Shown: positions 11,575 through 21,025 of the stretch, piece after piece
Layout of the letters: every line of letters starts with the position of its first letter
Position numbering within the stretch: position 1 is the first letter of the stretch
Source of the DNA: Nemertoderma westbladi
Taxonomy: Eukaryota; Xenacoelomorpha; Nemertodermatida; Nemertodermatidae
Length of the DNA stretch: 58,900 bases
Assembly: GCA_032718475.1 (NCBI GenBank)
Contig: JAUCBJ010008789.1
Location: 1 to 58,900 of the forward strand
Reading direction: 5' to 3'
The notes under the pieces: generated by a model
Databases searched by the model: none
The model's input: the letters and a program-made list of their open reading frames with translations, nothing else
Told to the model about the DNA's origin: nothing
Program-made: the position numbers and the translations under genes

Positions 11575-11965
11575 CTGCCTTAGCGCAGTTGGTATTCAAG
11601 AGCACCGAATGCAGACTGGACAGACTACTAATGAGGTTCTGATTAAGGATATGGGAGGCAGTTGGCGACTCGCCCTCGCGTCAGCAGATGATAATGGCAA
11701 TGGTGGAATTGGTCTATTGATGAATCCAACTGCACAATGCACATGCAGCATTGGACAAAATAGACCAAATCTCTAACCGCATCATCCGTTGCCACTTCTC
11801 ATGTTCTGGAAGACTGGCTAAGAAGTTTCCTAAGGTGGTTCTGATTGTGTGCTACTCTCCAACTAGTGTGTTGCCCATGTAGAGGAGGTGGTAAATTTCT
11901 ACTAGAATCTACAAGCAGCTACTGATGGAGTGGATCAGCATTCTTAACTTCCTTTCCATGCATGC
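11575..11965 (+). pseudogene. LINE endonuclease-domain relic (CFDP2-like/RTE)
   Basis: Plus-strand translation shows pieces of an apurinic-type endonuclease: GIQEHRM (the QE motif), then GGSWRLALASADDNGNGGIGL, then in shifted frames ISNRIIRCHF and KVVLIVCYSPTS, the order seen in RTE and craniofacial-development-protein-2-like LINEs. Stops and frameshifts break it. It is not joined to the RT fragment at 9.8-11.0 kb, but it could come from the same LINE family. Confidence 0.65.
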
Positions 11966-12078
11966 ATTAACGTGTAACATCAGATACTTCCTGTTTGTCG
12001 TGTGGGGCGAGCCACGAAGTTGGCGGAGCCTTAGCGAATTGACACTGTTAGGGGGTGGGTCAATTTATGCAAATAGTT

Positions 12079-12144
12079 GTCGTCGTCGTCGTCGTCGTCG
12101 TTGTCGTCGTCGTCGTTGTCGTCGTCGTCGTTGTCGTCGTCGTT
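12079..12144. repeat. GTC trinucleotide microsatellite
   Basis: About 20 GTC units interrupted by GTT. In one frame it would encode poly-Arg, but no surrounding gene supports translation. Confidence 0.9.
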
Positions 12145-12234
12145 ACGATTTTGACATGCTAATAACTTTGTCGGATTTAAAGCTGCCAAGTTGAAAATTT
12201 GTAGGTATCAATATAAGCAAAAGTTGAGATTTTT

Positions 12235-13200
12235 GAGAGACTTTCAGACACCATCAGTGCAATGGTCTCCCGCTAGAGGGCCACATGTCTAAACATTAAA
12301 TGGCCACCCATTTCTTTGCTTTTAATCCGTTTAAGCTGAAACTTGGGAAGTATGTACTAGACCATTAGCTGTAAATTTCAAAGGAGGCTAATCTGTCTGC
12401 AGTTCTCCAGTCTGCCGCTAGAGGGCGAAATGTCCCGAATGTGAAATTATTCTTCCATTTAGTTGTTTATGATCTGATTACGCTGAAACTTGTCATATAT
12501 GTACTAGATGACATCCTGAGTCTTTGTGTGGATTGTAATCGGTCCGAAGTTTTCCAGTCTCCCGCTAGAGGGCCACATGTCTAAACATTAAATGGCCACC
12601 CATTTCTTTGCTTTTAATCCGTTTAAGCTGAAACTTGGGAAGTATGTACTAGACCATTAGCTGTAAATTTCAAAGGAGGCTAATCTGTCTGCAGTTCTCC
12701 AGTCTGCCGCTAGAGGGCGAAATGTCCCGAATGTGAAATTATTCTTCCATTTAGTTGTTTATGATCTGATTACGCTGAAACTTGTCATATATGTACTAGA
12801 AGACATCCTAAGTCTTTGTGTGGACAGTAATCGGTCCGGAGTTTTCGAGTCTGCCGCTAGAGGGCGAAATGTAGGAAAGTGATAACCTTTGCGAATTCCT
12901 TGATCTTAATCTATTTAAGCTGAATTTTGGAATATACAGTACCGGTATGTACTAGACCACATGCCTCGTCTTTGTGAGGAAGGTGATCGATCCGTAGTTC
13001 TTTAATATGCCGCTAGAGGGCTAAATGTATGAAAGTGAAAACCTTCCAACATTTCGTTATTTATGATCCGTCAATCGGAAACTTGGTAGATATGTAATAG
13101 ACCATAGGCTGTGGCTTTGTAGGGAAACTAATCCTTCCTTCTTCAGTTACCCAGTCTCCCGCTAGAGGGTTAACGTTTTCCGGGAAAATCTTCTCCTATG
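12235..13200. repeat. ~147-bp satellite, seven units, each with a CCGCTAGAGGG word
   Basis: Seven monomers, marked by CCGCTAGAGGG at 12270, 12415, 12562, 12707, 12854, 13010 and 13159 (spacings 145, 147, 145, 147, 156 and 149). Units 1-2 and 3-4 are nearly identical, so a 292-bp dimer was duplicated. Every unit also holds a GCTGAAACTTG-like and a GTACTAGA-like segment. The conserved word fits the core of the bilaterian CTCF consensus (CCRCYAGRKGGCR) in the same orientation in units 1-6. Confidence 0.85.
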
Positions 13201-13647
13201 TTTTTATAATCCTTTCGAGTTGATACTTAGCATTAACTCATTTCACGTGCTGCGCGAAGGCCCCACTTCGTGTTCCGTTTATATATCGTAGGGTGAGTGA
13301 GGGAGACTTGAACCCCAAAAGTTATAATCGCTCTAAAGAACAGATAAATGAATTTTTCGATGCCCTTTTAACTTTTTTACATTACATTTATGATTGCTAT
13401 CATTATGTTAGAGTTTGAGAATTTCAAATCTTAAACTTTTTTAATTAAACCAATTATTCGTATTTTCGAAAAAGCGTCCAGTCTCCCTCAATGGGGGGAG
13501 ACTTGACACCTAGGGTGGGAGACTTGAACCCCATCTCACATTCTTGTAAATTCGTTCAAAAATGCATAAGAAGTGTAATAATTACATGTTCAACATGTCG
13601 ATTTTCTAGTAGAGCAGAAAAATTTCAAGAAATGCGAATGTTAAATT

Positions 13648-14482
13648 GTGGCTGGCCACGAGAAAAGGGACCTTATGTCGCAAAACCTGATACTGAGATA
13701 ATCGCGTTTAAAGTTTCCCTCTATTTTTGGACAAATTTAATTGGATTATCAATTTAGAAATGTATAAAACGATGAGGGAAATTCAAATTGGTTCTGATAT
13801 TCAATATACCTAGGAAATAACTAATTACAAGAAGCAATATAAGATGTTGCAGTGTTGTATATAACACTGTCTTAGGGTTTTCATGTCTTAATTTAGGACT
13901 GTAATAAATTGTAATTGTACTACTGTAATATGTAGCTGTACTGTAGGCCTACAGTTATTTTTTAAATGCAATATGGCTGTCATTTTCTTAATTTATCTTC
14001 GTTAGTTCTTAAATTTTGTAATCCCAATAAAGAATTCAAAATACAAATAATTTTAAATTTTGTTAAAAAAATTTATCTTTTTGAAAAAATTTTAAATTAA
14101 AAAAAAATTTTTTTGGTTACATGTTTTTTTGGAAATTTTGCAAAATTTTGTTAAAATAGTTCATAAACAATATTAGTTTCAAAGTGTTAAAAGTTCTATA
14201 AAATGCCGAATAACATTGAGCTGCCTAACTATATAGTAAGAATTGGTATGATATAATTAATATTTTCAATTTTTTTAAATAATCGCTTATTATAACCGCT
14301 ATTAATAAATTTTTTTTGCTACCCGATTCACCTTCACATAAATCGCTATAACTTTTTTTGGAAATAGATATTGAGACACCGTTTTTTTTGTTAAAATCTC
14401 TGGAAAATTCTGCATCTCATATGCCTAATAACTCAAAATCGACCTCCGGTGACATAAGGTCCCTTTTCTCGTGGCCAGCCAC
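13648..14482 (+). mobile_element. 835-bp foldback element with 4-bp target duplication, copy 1
   Basis: Terminal inverted repeats of at least 32 bp begin GTGGCTGGCCACGAGAAAAG. The bases AATT flank both sides (13644-13647 and 14483-14486). A reverse-oriented copy lies at 35128-35968. A 4-bp AT-rich duplication is uncommon among DNA transposons (Sola-type elements are one known class), so the superfamily stays open. Confidence 0.8.
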
Positions 14483-15331
14483 AATTGTTAAATTATTATC
14501 CCAAATTTTATAAAAATTTAGGTGGTCGTTCACATGGTTCTCCCAAAAAGAACTGAATAAATAATAGATCATTAAAACCGCATTAAAATTTAACGCGGGA
14601 AGGTACTTTTTATTAATGAATATTTTGTATAATTTTCAATCCAGGCACATATTAATTTTTTTCCTGTAATTCTATTGATGTGTGCCGCTTTCTGACGAAG
14701 TGGCATCTTGTTTAATCTGTCAATCACACAGTTGGCGGGCTACTAACTACATTGCAAAGAGGGAAGGCAGAGTTGGTTGGCTTGGCTGGGTTTATCAAGG
14801 CCTCTCTCTCTCTGGCCACTCCATTGTATTCACATTCCATTCATAGCTTGGTCTGTGTAAGTGCCGATCAACTAGTTGGAGTGCTCTGGTGTAATGGTTC
14901 TCTACGTGGGTGTATCTCTAGGTAGACGTCAGCATTGAAGGCTTCAAGTCTCCATCACACTCGGGCGTAATGTCTCCCCACATAGGCTTTTTTATATTAA
15001 TTGATATAATTTCAAAACGGCTGAACCAAAACTGGAAAACAATATATGGCAGGATAGTGCAATAATTAGTCAACACATGTTGTGAATTACAATTAACATA
15101 CAGTAAAATAAGGATGCGAATTTTCATTAGTTGTAAAGGGCAAAAATTTACTTTTGAACCCAGAAAAAGTTTATTGACAATAAAACAAAAAATAACCAAA
15201 AGGTAATAAAACATTGTTGCGCGGGTGTAGCCTACATGTATTTTACATATTTTTGAGCGGTATTTTTAAATAATTTACAATAGTTTTCGAGTTATTAAAA
15301 AAAATCAAGTCTCCCCTAAAGTCAAGTCTCC

Positions 15332-15336
15332 CTCAC
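15332..15336. repeat. target-site duplication (left) of retrotransposon A
   Basis: CTCAC, repeated at 53492-53496 immediately after the 3' LTR. Confidence 0.85.
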
Positions 15337-16519
15337 TGTAAAAGCTTTTGCGGATTTAACCGGTTATTTTCCCCGCAAAGTACTCTGTAGTTGGTTTAAC
15401 AGGCAAAAAAGGCCGTGTCCTTACTGTACTGGTGTTTTAAGGGAAATAAAAAGCTATTTCTTCTGTATGTGTACTTTAGCGGACATAATTAGCAATTCTA
15501 TGACGCAATGCGCTGGATCCTCTTGAAACAGTGTAGTTACGACAGCTAACAGCTGAGCTGTACACGTGTAGATTTTCCCTTGTTCTCTGGTGTTTCTTTG
15601 TTCGGTCAACCAATCAGATCGATTCTCCTGCTTTTGTACAGAAACCTCCGAGAAATCGTGCAATGCATTATGGGTCAATGTTTACATTTTTGTCCTGAGC
15701 CTAGAAGACCGGCTTTTGGAATCTCTGTGTTTTTCAGTCTTTAGCCCAACATTAGTAGGCTTAATTATAGAACGTATATCTGTTATCATAACAAACCATA
15801 TCAAACAAACTTAACTTATCATACCAATTCATAACCATTCATACCTTAACATTTGTACTGCTGTTTACTGTCGGTTATTCATTATATCTGTTGATGGAAT
15901 ATTATATTTGGAATACTGATAAATAATTACAAACCCTCGATCTTCTTGATATACTGAAGGTTAGAGAGACCGGTTACATATAACGATTGCGACTTACATT
16001 AAAGTGGTTTGAAGTGAATCTAATGCTATTTCATAGGCACTACATGTATTGTCTGTTGTTCTCTTTATATGTGACTAAAATTAGTGAAGGTCGGCAGATC
16101 AGTGTGCAGCATTGTGCAGTATTGTGTATGATTGTGACTGATAAAAAAGCATCTCCTAAAGAATGCGCCATATACGTGAATCTATAGCCATCCCGTTGTG
16201 TCTAGTTTAAGTCATAACTCTGTTTACATATTTAGAGCGCCACGTCCTAAAGGAACTGTTAATATTTCCCGAAAGTGAATAATATTTGTCAGAGATTATA
16301 TATTACGATCAGTCGAATAATACAGTAGGCCTACACCGCAATACGGTTAAGCTTCCGAATCCAGTCTCCCGGGTATATCCAGCGGGTGAATGATCGCGCA
16401 TAGACTGGCTTCGGCTAATGTAGTGTATCAAATACTTGTCAGAGGCTAAAGACGATCTATTATCTAAAAGACATCCCAATTTGGCAGGTTAAACTGCTAA
16501 AGGTCTGAAAGCGCGAACA
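15337..16519 (+). repeat. 5' LTR of retrotransposon A
   Basis: 1183 bp, TGTAAAAGC at the start and GCGCGAACA at the end, nearly identical to 52310-53491. It contains a CCAAT box (15610-15614); I see no strong TATA box. Small open frames inside it (for example 15454-15678, 15987-16187) recur in the other LTR and are not supported as genes. Confidence 0.92.
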
Positions 16520-16800
16520 ATAACAGATATAGCTTCTGTATTGCAGTAGGAAATAACGCTGAAGTACCGGTTAACCGGTACCTAGTAGGCCTGACTACCT
16601 AACCACCCGGACCGGTACCTACAGCAGTACAGGTACAGCAGTATTATTCGATTTGATAATTATATACCGGTAGGCCTTAATATTGAATCAGGGAGGGCCC
16701 GCCCTGGTTTTTTATTGAGATTTTACTTATTTCTGTCAGTTTTATTTATTTGTAGGCCAATATTGAGCAGAAGGCGTGTAAGCCTGCTCAGATTGTACAG

Positions 16801-17380
16801 ATAATTTGTAGGCCGGACTGTTGTCTGACTGTCGTTAAGTCTGAAGAGACTGTAGTGTGTGTAGAGCGTATGTCCGAAAAAGTACTAGTTAGGAAAGTAG
16901 GGGCTGCCAGTGCTGTGAGGTGAACCCCCTCGAAAGAATAAGTCGTACTACTCGGTTAGAACGCATACTAACTAACCATTTCGGAGTCTGCATATACTGT
17001 AGTGTATTTAGGCTTGATAGTAGTCTGCCAGCGTTTGGTCTGTACTTTGTTTGTGTAGTCTGTACGGGTAGCGTAATATTTCTTATTTAGATAATTTGTA
17101 GGCTGTAATTTGCCTGGCTGTTGTTAGGTCTGAAGAGATTTCGGTGTGTGTAGAGTGTATGTCCGATAAAGTGCCAGTTGGGAACGTAGGGGCTTCCAGA
17201 GCTGTGAGGTAAACCCCCTCGAAAGAATAAGTCGTACTACTCGGTTAGAACGCATACTAACTAACCATTTCGGAGTCTGCATATACCGTAGTTTGTTTAG
17301 GCTTGATAGTAGTCTGTCAGTATTTGGTCTGCATTTTGTTTGAGTGGTCTGTACGCGTAGCGTAATATTTATTATTCAGA
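16801..17380 (+). repeat. 290-bp tandem duplication in the leader of element A
   Basis: Unit 1 begins ATAATTTGTAGGC at 16801 and unit 2 begins with the same word at 17091. The flanks have diverged, but a core of about 75 bases (CCCCCTCGAAAGAATAAGTC through CGGAGTCTGCATATA) is unchanged between units. Confidence 0.85.
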
Positions 17381-18262
17381 GTTTATGCGATTATTCGCAA
17401 CATTCATATCCCCAAGTTTATTCCTACAGTAATTGTGCTTGTTATATATACCGTTATAGTTAAACTAACCCCGGTACTACATCAGGGCTGCTTGGCGTAG
17501 GTAAAGACTGGTGATTTTGTGCCCCAGTCACTCCAGCAGATGCCGTGGTTCTTTTAGCTGTTCAAGTATTTTTAACTACTGATTATTTGTTGTATAAGTA
17601 CTTGTACCTAATTTAGGGTTTAGTGTACAGTGCTTTCCGAAGGTGATTAGTGTGTAGGCAGTATATTTGTGTTGTAAAGTGGTTAATAGGCACGTTGGTT
17701 CTGGTAGACCGCGGTAATTAACTTCTAGGTAGGAACACTCCGTGATACATAACGTAGTACTTATAGCGATACGGCTATAAGTCGTCAGACGGTGGTATTT
17801 TTCCTATCTGGACAACGCAGTATATTTACTACTACTTATTATTTTCAAATACCGTAGTACCCTGTCCGTTGTAATAACCAGATAATCTAACCCTTTGTTA
17901 GGCTGGTTTGTAGACTTCTTGTAAAATTACCCTAAAAATTCGTACGTGTAATTTTTGTGTTTATTTAGAGATTGTAATCTCACCCGAATTGTATGTAATT
18001 TGTAGTATTAAGTAACTTAGGTAAATTAGAATTATTTGTTTTAGTGTCCAACAGGTAGCACTCCACTGAGAGCGCACAGCTTCTGTGTAGTGACTCCCCC
18101 CAGAAATAATAACATTTATTTCAAATATTGACAAAAACCCATTTTAACGGGTATATATATTATAAATCAACTCAAATGATTTATAAATAGTAGGCCTGCC
18201 ATACAATAATTCGGTCTTAATATCAGTTGGACTACTGCTTAAAGAACGGTAATAAAGTAAGT

Positions 18263-18267
18263 TAAAG
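18263..18267. repeat. target-site duplication (left) of retrotransposon B
   Basis: TAAAG, repeated at 37841-37845 directly after the 3' LTR. Confidence 0.85.
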
Positions 18268-18394
18268 TATAGAATTATATTCCCTAAATGCCGTGGATTT
18301 TCAAAATTTGTATTTATTCGAATTAACTTTGTTAAAAGATTACTTTGAGTCCTCATTTGCATTTGTTATATCTATTGTACGATGTTTAGTCAAG

Positions 18395-18482
18395 TGGTTC
18401 AGTAGCTCAGTCGGTAGAGCGTTGGAAATTATATGTGTAGTAGGTATTGAGTTCGAATCCTAGTAAGTGCGAATTATTTTTT
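18395..18482 (+). repeat. tRNA-like Pol III unit in the LTR of element B
   Basis: Contains a perfect A-box/D-arm (TAGCTCAGTCGGTAGAGC) and a B-box (GAGTTCGAATCC), followed within about 20 bases by a T6 run (18477-18482), the Pol III terminator. Acceptor and T-stems do not pair well, so it is a tRNA-derived relic or SINE head, not a functional tRNA gene. Present in both LTRs. Confidence 0.65.
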
Positions 18483-18550
18483 GTGCAGAATTTCAACTCA
18501 TTTAAATTGACCGCTACAAATTAAATTGCATTTGTCTGTACCTAGATTAA

Positions 18551-18697
18551 CCAATGAGACTGTAGTTATTAGATTGTAACCAATGTCGTACAAGTTATAT
18601 ATTAGCTGGACCAATAGCTATCTTTAAAAACCTGTTAGAACCTATAGAACAATCGAGAATTTTCTCGATTGATTGCGGCACTAATTTGGTATAAAAG
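18551..18697 (+). promoter_or_regulatory. Pol II promoter of element B: three CCAAT boxes and a TATA box
   Basis: CCAAT at 18551, 18580 and 18611, a 20-bp palindrome AATCGAGAATTTTCTCGATT at 18651-18670, and TATAAAAG at 18690-18697. The order and spacing fit a strong core promoter with initiation near 18720. A weaker TATAAAT sits at 19912. Confidence 0.65.
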
Positions 18698-18815
18698 GTG
18701 CGATTTCGTTCATTAGTTATATATCTTATATCAATCTCTCTTCTGTATTACTCAATATTTCAATCTTGTTTATTCTGTCATTAGTTTTCAGATTACATTT
18801 TGTATTATTATCTGC

Positions 18816-18821
18816 AATAAA
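18816..18821 (+). terminator. LTR polyadenylation signal of element B
   Basis: AATAAA about 100 bases after the predicted start site, placing the R/U5 border near 18840. The same word in the 3' LTR would end the genomic RNA. Confidence 0.45.
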
Positions 18822-20175
18822 TTCAGAAATACCGCTACCTGCTTTTCTTTTCACCATGATTCACTACGGTGAACACACTTAGGAACAGGATGGCCGGCTA
18901 GAGATCGGGCCGCAGCAATGAACGGGAACATCAAGGGAATGTAGACAGGAGACAACCCGCAATACCATCTCAGTTATTCGCCCATCGCCTGAAAGGTTAG
19001 ACAGCGTTCGATGCCTTGCTACCTAAGCGTAAGACCAAAGATCAAAGGTAGAAGTAGTGACACGCTGTACGCCAAAAATTACATTTAGGGACTGTACTGT
19101 CTTAATTCAGGAAAACCCACAGTAGACCTTCATATTCCTACGGGGGGGGGGGGGGGGGGGAGAAAGAGCAGGCAGATACTAGTACGCAGATAGGACGTAG
19201 GCACACCGGTACGAAGCATACACATTGGTAGGGTGCAGCAAACTGTACGCCTAACTCTTGCTAAGTACAGGTGCGTTTGCGACTATTTGTAGTACAACGG
19301 TGTTCATTGCATTAGAACTTGTAGGCTAGGAGGGTTGCTGTGTTTCACCTGAATTGGGATTGTACCGTTCAGGCGGTAGGGCAGTTTACGACTAGGCGCA
19401 AATAAATTGAGGCTATTAGGGATATACTAACATCTACCGTGTCCCCGCCAACGTCCTGATAGGAAGTTACCCAGCCTACCTAGGTGACTAAAATTCTAGA
19501 TAAGAGCCAGGATAGCTATTTGTAACCGCACGCCTACAGCAGTAAACTAACACATTTCTTCTTAGTATTAGGGGCCTGGTAAATTAAAAATTGCCGAATT
19601 CTGGGTGTAGCATTAACCTTATGCCTGAATTTGAGTCCTGGAAATACGCAAGAGGGGAAGGAACCTTATCATTCGTGAGTATTGGACCTACAAGTTACAA
19701 AATTAGAATATTTGTAAAATGCACACCGTACCCAGTAATTATATATATGAAGGAGCTAAACTGCTTTGACTGTTCAGAATTAAAACACGCGCGTTAGAAA
19801 TTATTTACACCTCAAAATATATAAAATTAACTTTTGTCCGTACTGTGCTTTGCCCGCTAGTTAGACATCTCCAAATCTCTGCCCCTAGCTAGCGTCTCTT
19901 TCGCCCAACCATATAAATCACACCGCGGCAAAGTATACGAGCCTCTTAGTCCGTCAGTGAGTCAGCCTGATTTTAGGATTCGCTGCGCGGGATTTTGTTT
20001 TATCGAAGTTTGTCTGCTCGTAGACTGTTTTCTGCCTCACCGGTTATAAGAGATCGATACTGCAATATATTCGCTTACTTAGAGTTTACTGTTTTGGTGA
20101 GAAGGTCGGATTTATGATTTGATTCACAAACTTTACAGTAGGATATTGCAGGTATTGTTACTGTCTCTTCTAATA

Positions 20176-21025
20176 GTAGGAATATGTGATTATTTTAACA
20201 TATTTCCTAAAATAGTAGGAATATGTTTTACTGAACTACGGTTCGGTAGGACTAAAGTTATTTGAAAATTTTGTATTTTGAGGTAAAAGTTTATATTTGA
20301 TTAGCTAAGTGCTAATTTTTTGAAATAAAATTTGATTTGAACCGCGTGTAAAATATTTTGGAATTGAATACCGGTGTTTAAAAGGGTTTAAATACCATAT
20401 TGTACCGGTACAAAATTTTTCGTAAAAGTAAAACCTAACTCTTTTGTTTTTCAGGATTCAGAACTCATTTCTAGACTGTAACGGGAGCAAGACCGTGTTT
20501 AGCAAGTTTGGGAGATAGATAACTCAACAACTTTGGTTGGGAAAATCGCGCTTCGTCCGCAACGTTAAAAACGGAAAGGTTCACGTTCGGTTTGTATCTG
20601 GGAATCTGTTTTTCTGGAGAATTATTGGAGTGGGTGAGTTCGAAAAGTTGCATAAATAAGTTAGGCATTACCGTATTAGTTAAAATTATTGTGGGTTCCA
20701 CTGTCTCAAGTATTTATGCATTCCGTATGATTTCTTTGTTCATTGCTGAATTAGTCCGTATTATTGTATTTAATTTACCTTTTGATAACGCATATCGTTA
20801 TCCGATTTAATTGTTATAAAATTGGCCGCTAGGCTAATTTTATTATATACTTATTCCGTGACATTTATTTGCTGTAAAATTGGCCGTCTAGGCTAATTTT
20901 ATCCATCTGCTATAAAATCGGCCGGTAGGCTAATTTTATATGACTGTAATTAGTACCGTTTAGATATAAATACGGTAAATTTGATACTTTGACACTCACA
21001 TTTTACTTGACTTACAACTACCGAA
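20176..21025 (+). other. 5' leader of retrotransposon B
   Basis: 850-base untranslated leader before the gag ATG. No TGG-initial primer-binding site is seen right after the LTR. Its end carries three tandem hairpins (20816-20940). Confidence 0.75.
20816..20940 (+). repeat. three tandem leader hairpins before gag of element B
   Basis: Three copies of AAAATTGGCC-loop-GGCTAATTTT at 20816-20843, 20874-20902 and 20911-20940. Each can form a 10-bp stem with a loop of 4-5 bases. They lie 85-210 bases upstream of the gag ATG, where retroviral packaging and dimerisation signals usually lie. Confidence 0.7.

Larger units (their letters stand above)
13288..15336. mobile_element. ~2-kb foldback element, host of retrotransposon A
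   Basis: Left end GTAGGGTGAGTGAGGGAGAC; right arm contains TCAAGTCTCCCTCAC, and its last bases (TCACCCTAC) are found only at 53497-53505 because element A inserted nine bases short of the end. The arms extend several hundred bases (for example GGGGGGAGACTTGACACC near 13494 against its inverted form near 14945). It is itself interrupted by a smaller foldback element at 13648-14482. No coding capacity. Confidence 0.7.
16520..18267 (+). other. 5' leader of retrotransposon A, first part
   Basis: Untranslated leader between the LTR and the point where element B inserted; it resumes at 37846. No TGG-initial primer-binding site is seen just after the LTR. Its main content is a 290-bp tandem duplication (16801-17380). 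No gene seen. Confidence 0.75.
18268..20175 (+). repeat. 5' LTR of retrotransposon B
   Basis: 1908 bp. Contents in order: a tRNA-like Pol III unit (18395-18482), three CCAAT boxes about 30 bases apart, a palindrome (18651-18670), TATAAAAG (18690-18697), an expected start site near 18720, and AATAAA at 18816, giving a short R region near 18720-18840 and a long U5. A 19-base G-run is at 19142-19160. It keeps the empty site of the foldback element present in the 3' LTR. Confidence 0.92.

Noticed and set aside
12060-12194. Arg-rich protein from the GTC array
   Set aside because: Simple-repeat translation without gene context.
15454-16187. Small frames in LTR A, repeated at 52427-53166
   Set aside because: Short, no ATG-based start context, no homology; duplicated only because the LTR is.
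18395-18471. Functional tRNA gene in the LTR
   Set aside because: Acceptor and T stems do not pair; kept only as a tRNA-like Pol III unit.
19591-19797. 68-residue frame in LTR B, repeated in the other LTR (37256-37462)
   Set aside because: It opens with a non-ATG codon, has no family match, and its repetition follows from LTR duplication; one of its few differences is non-conservative.
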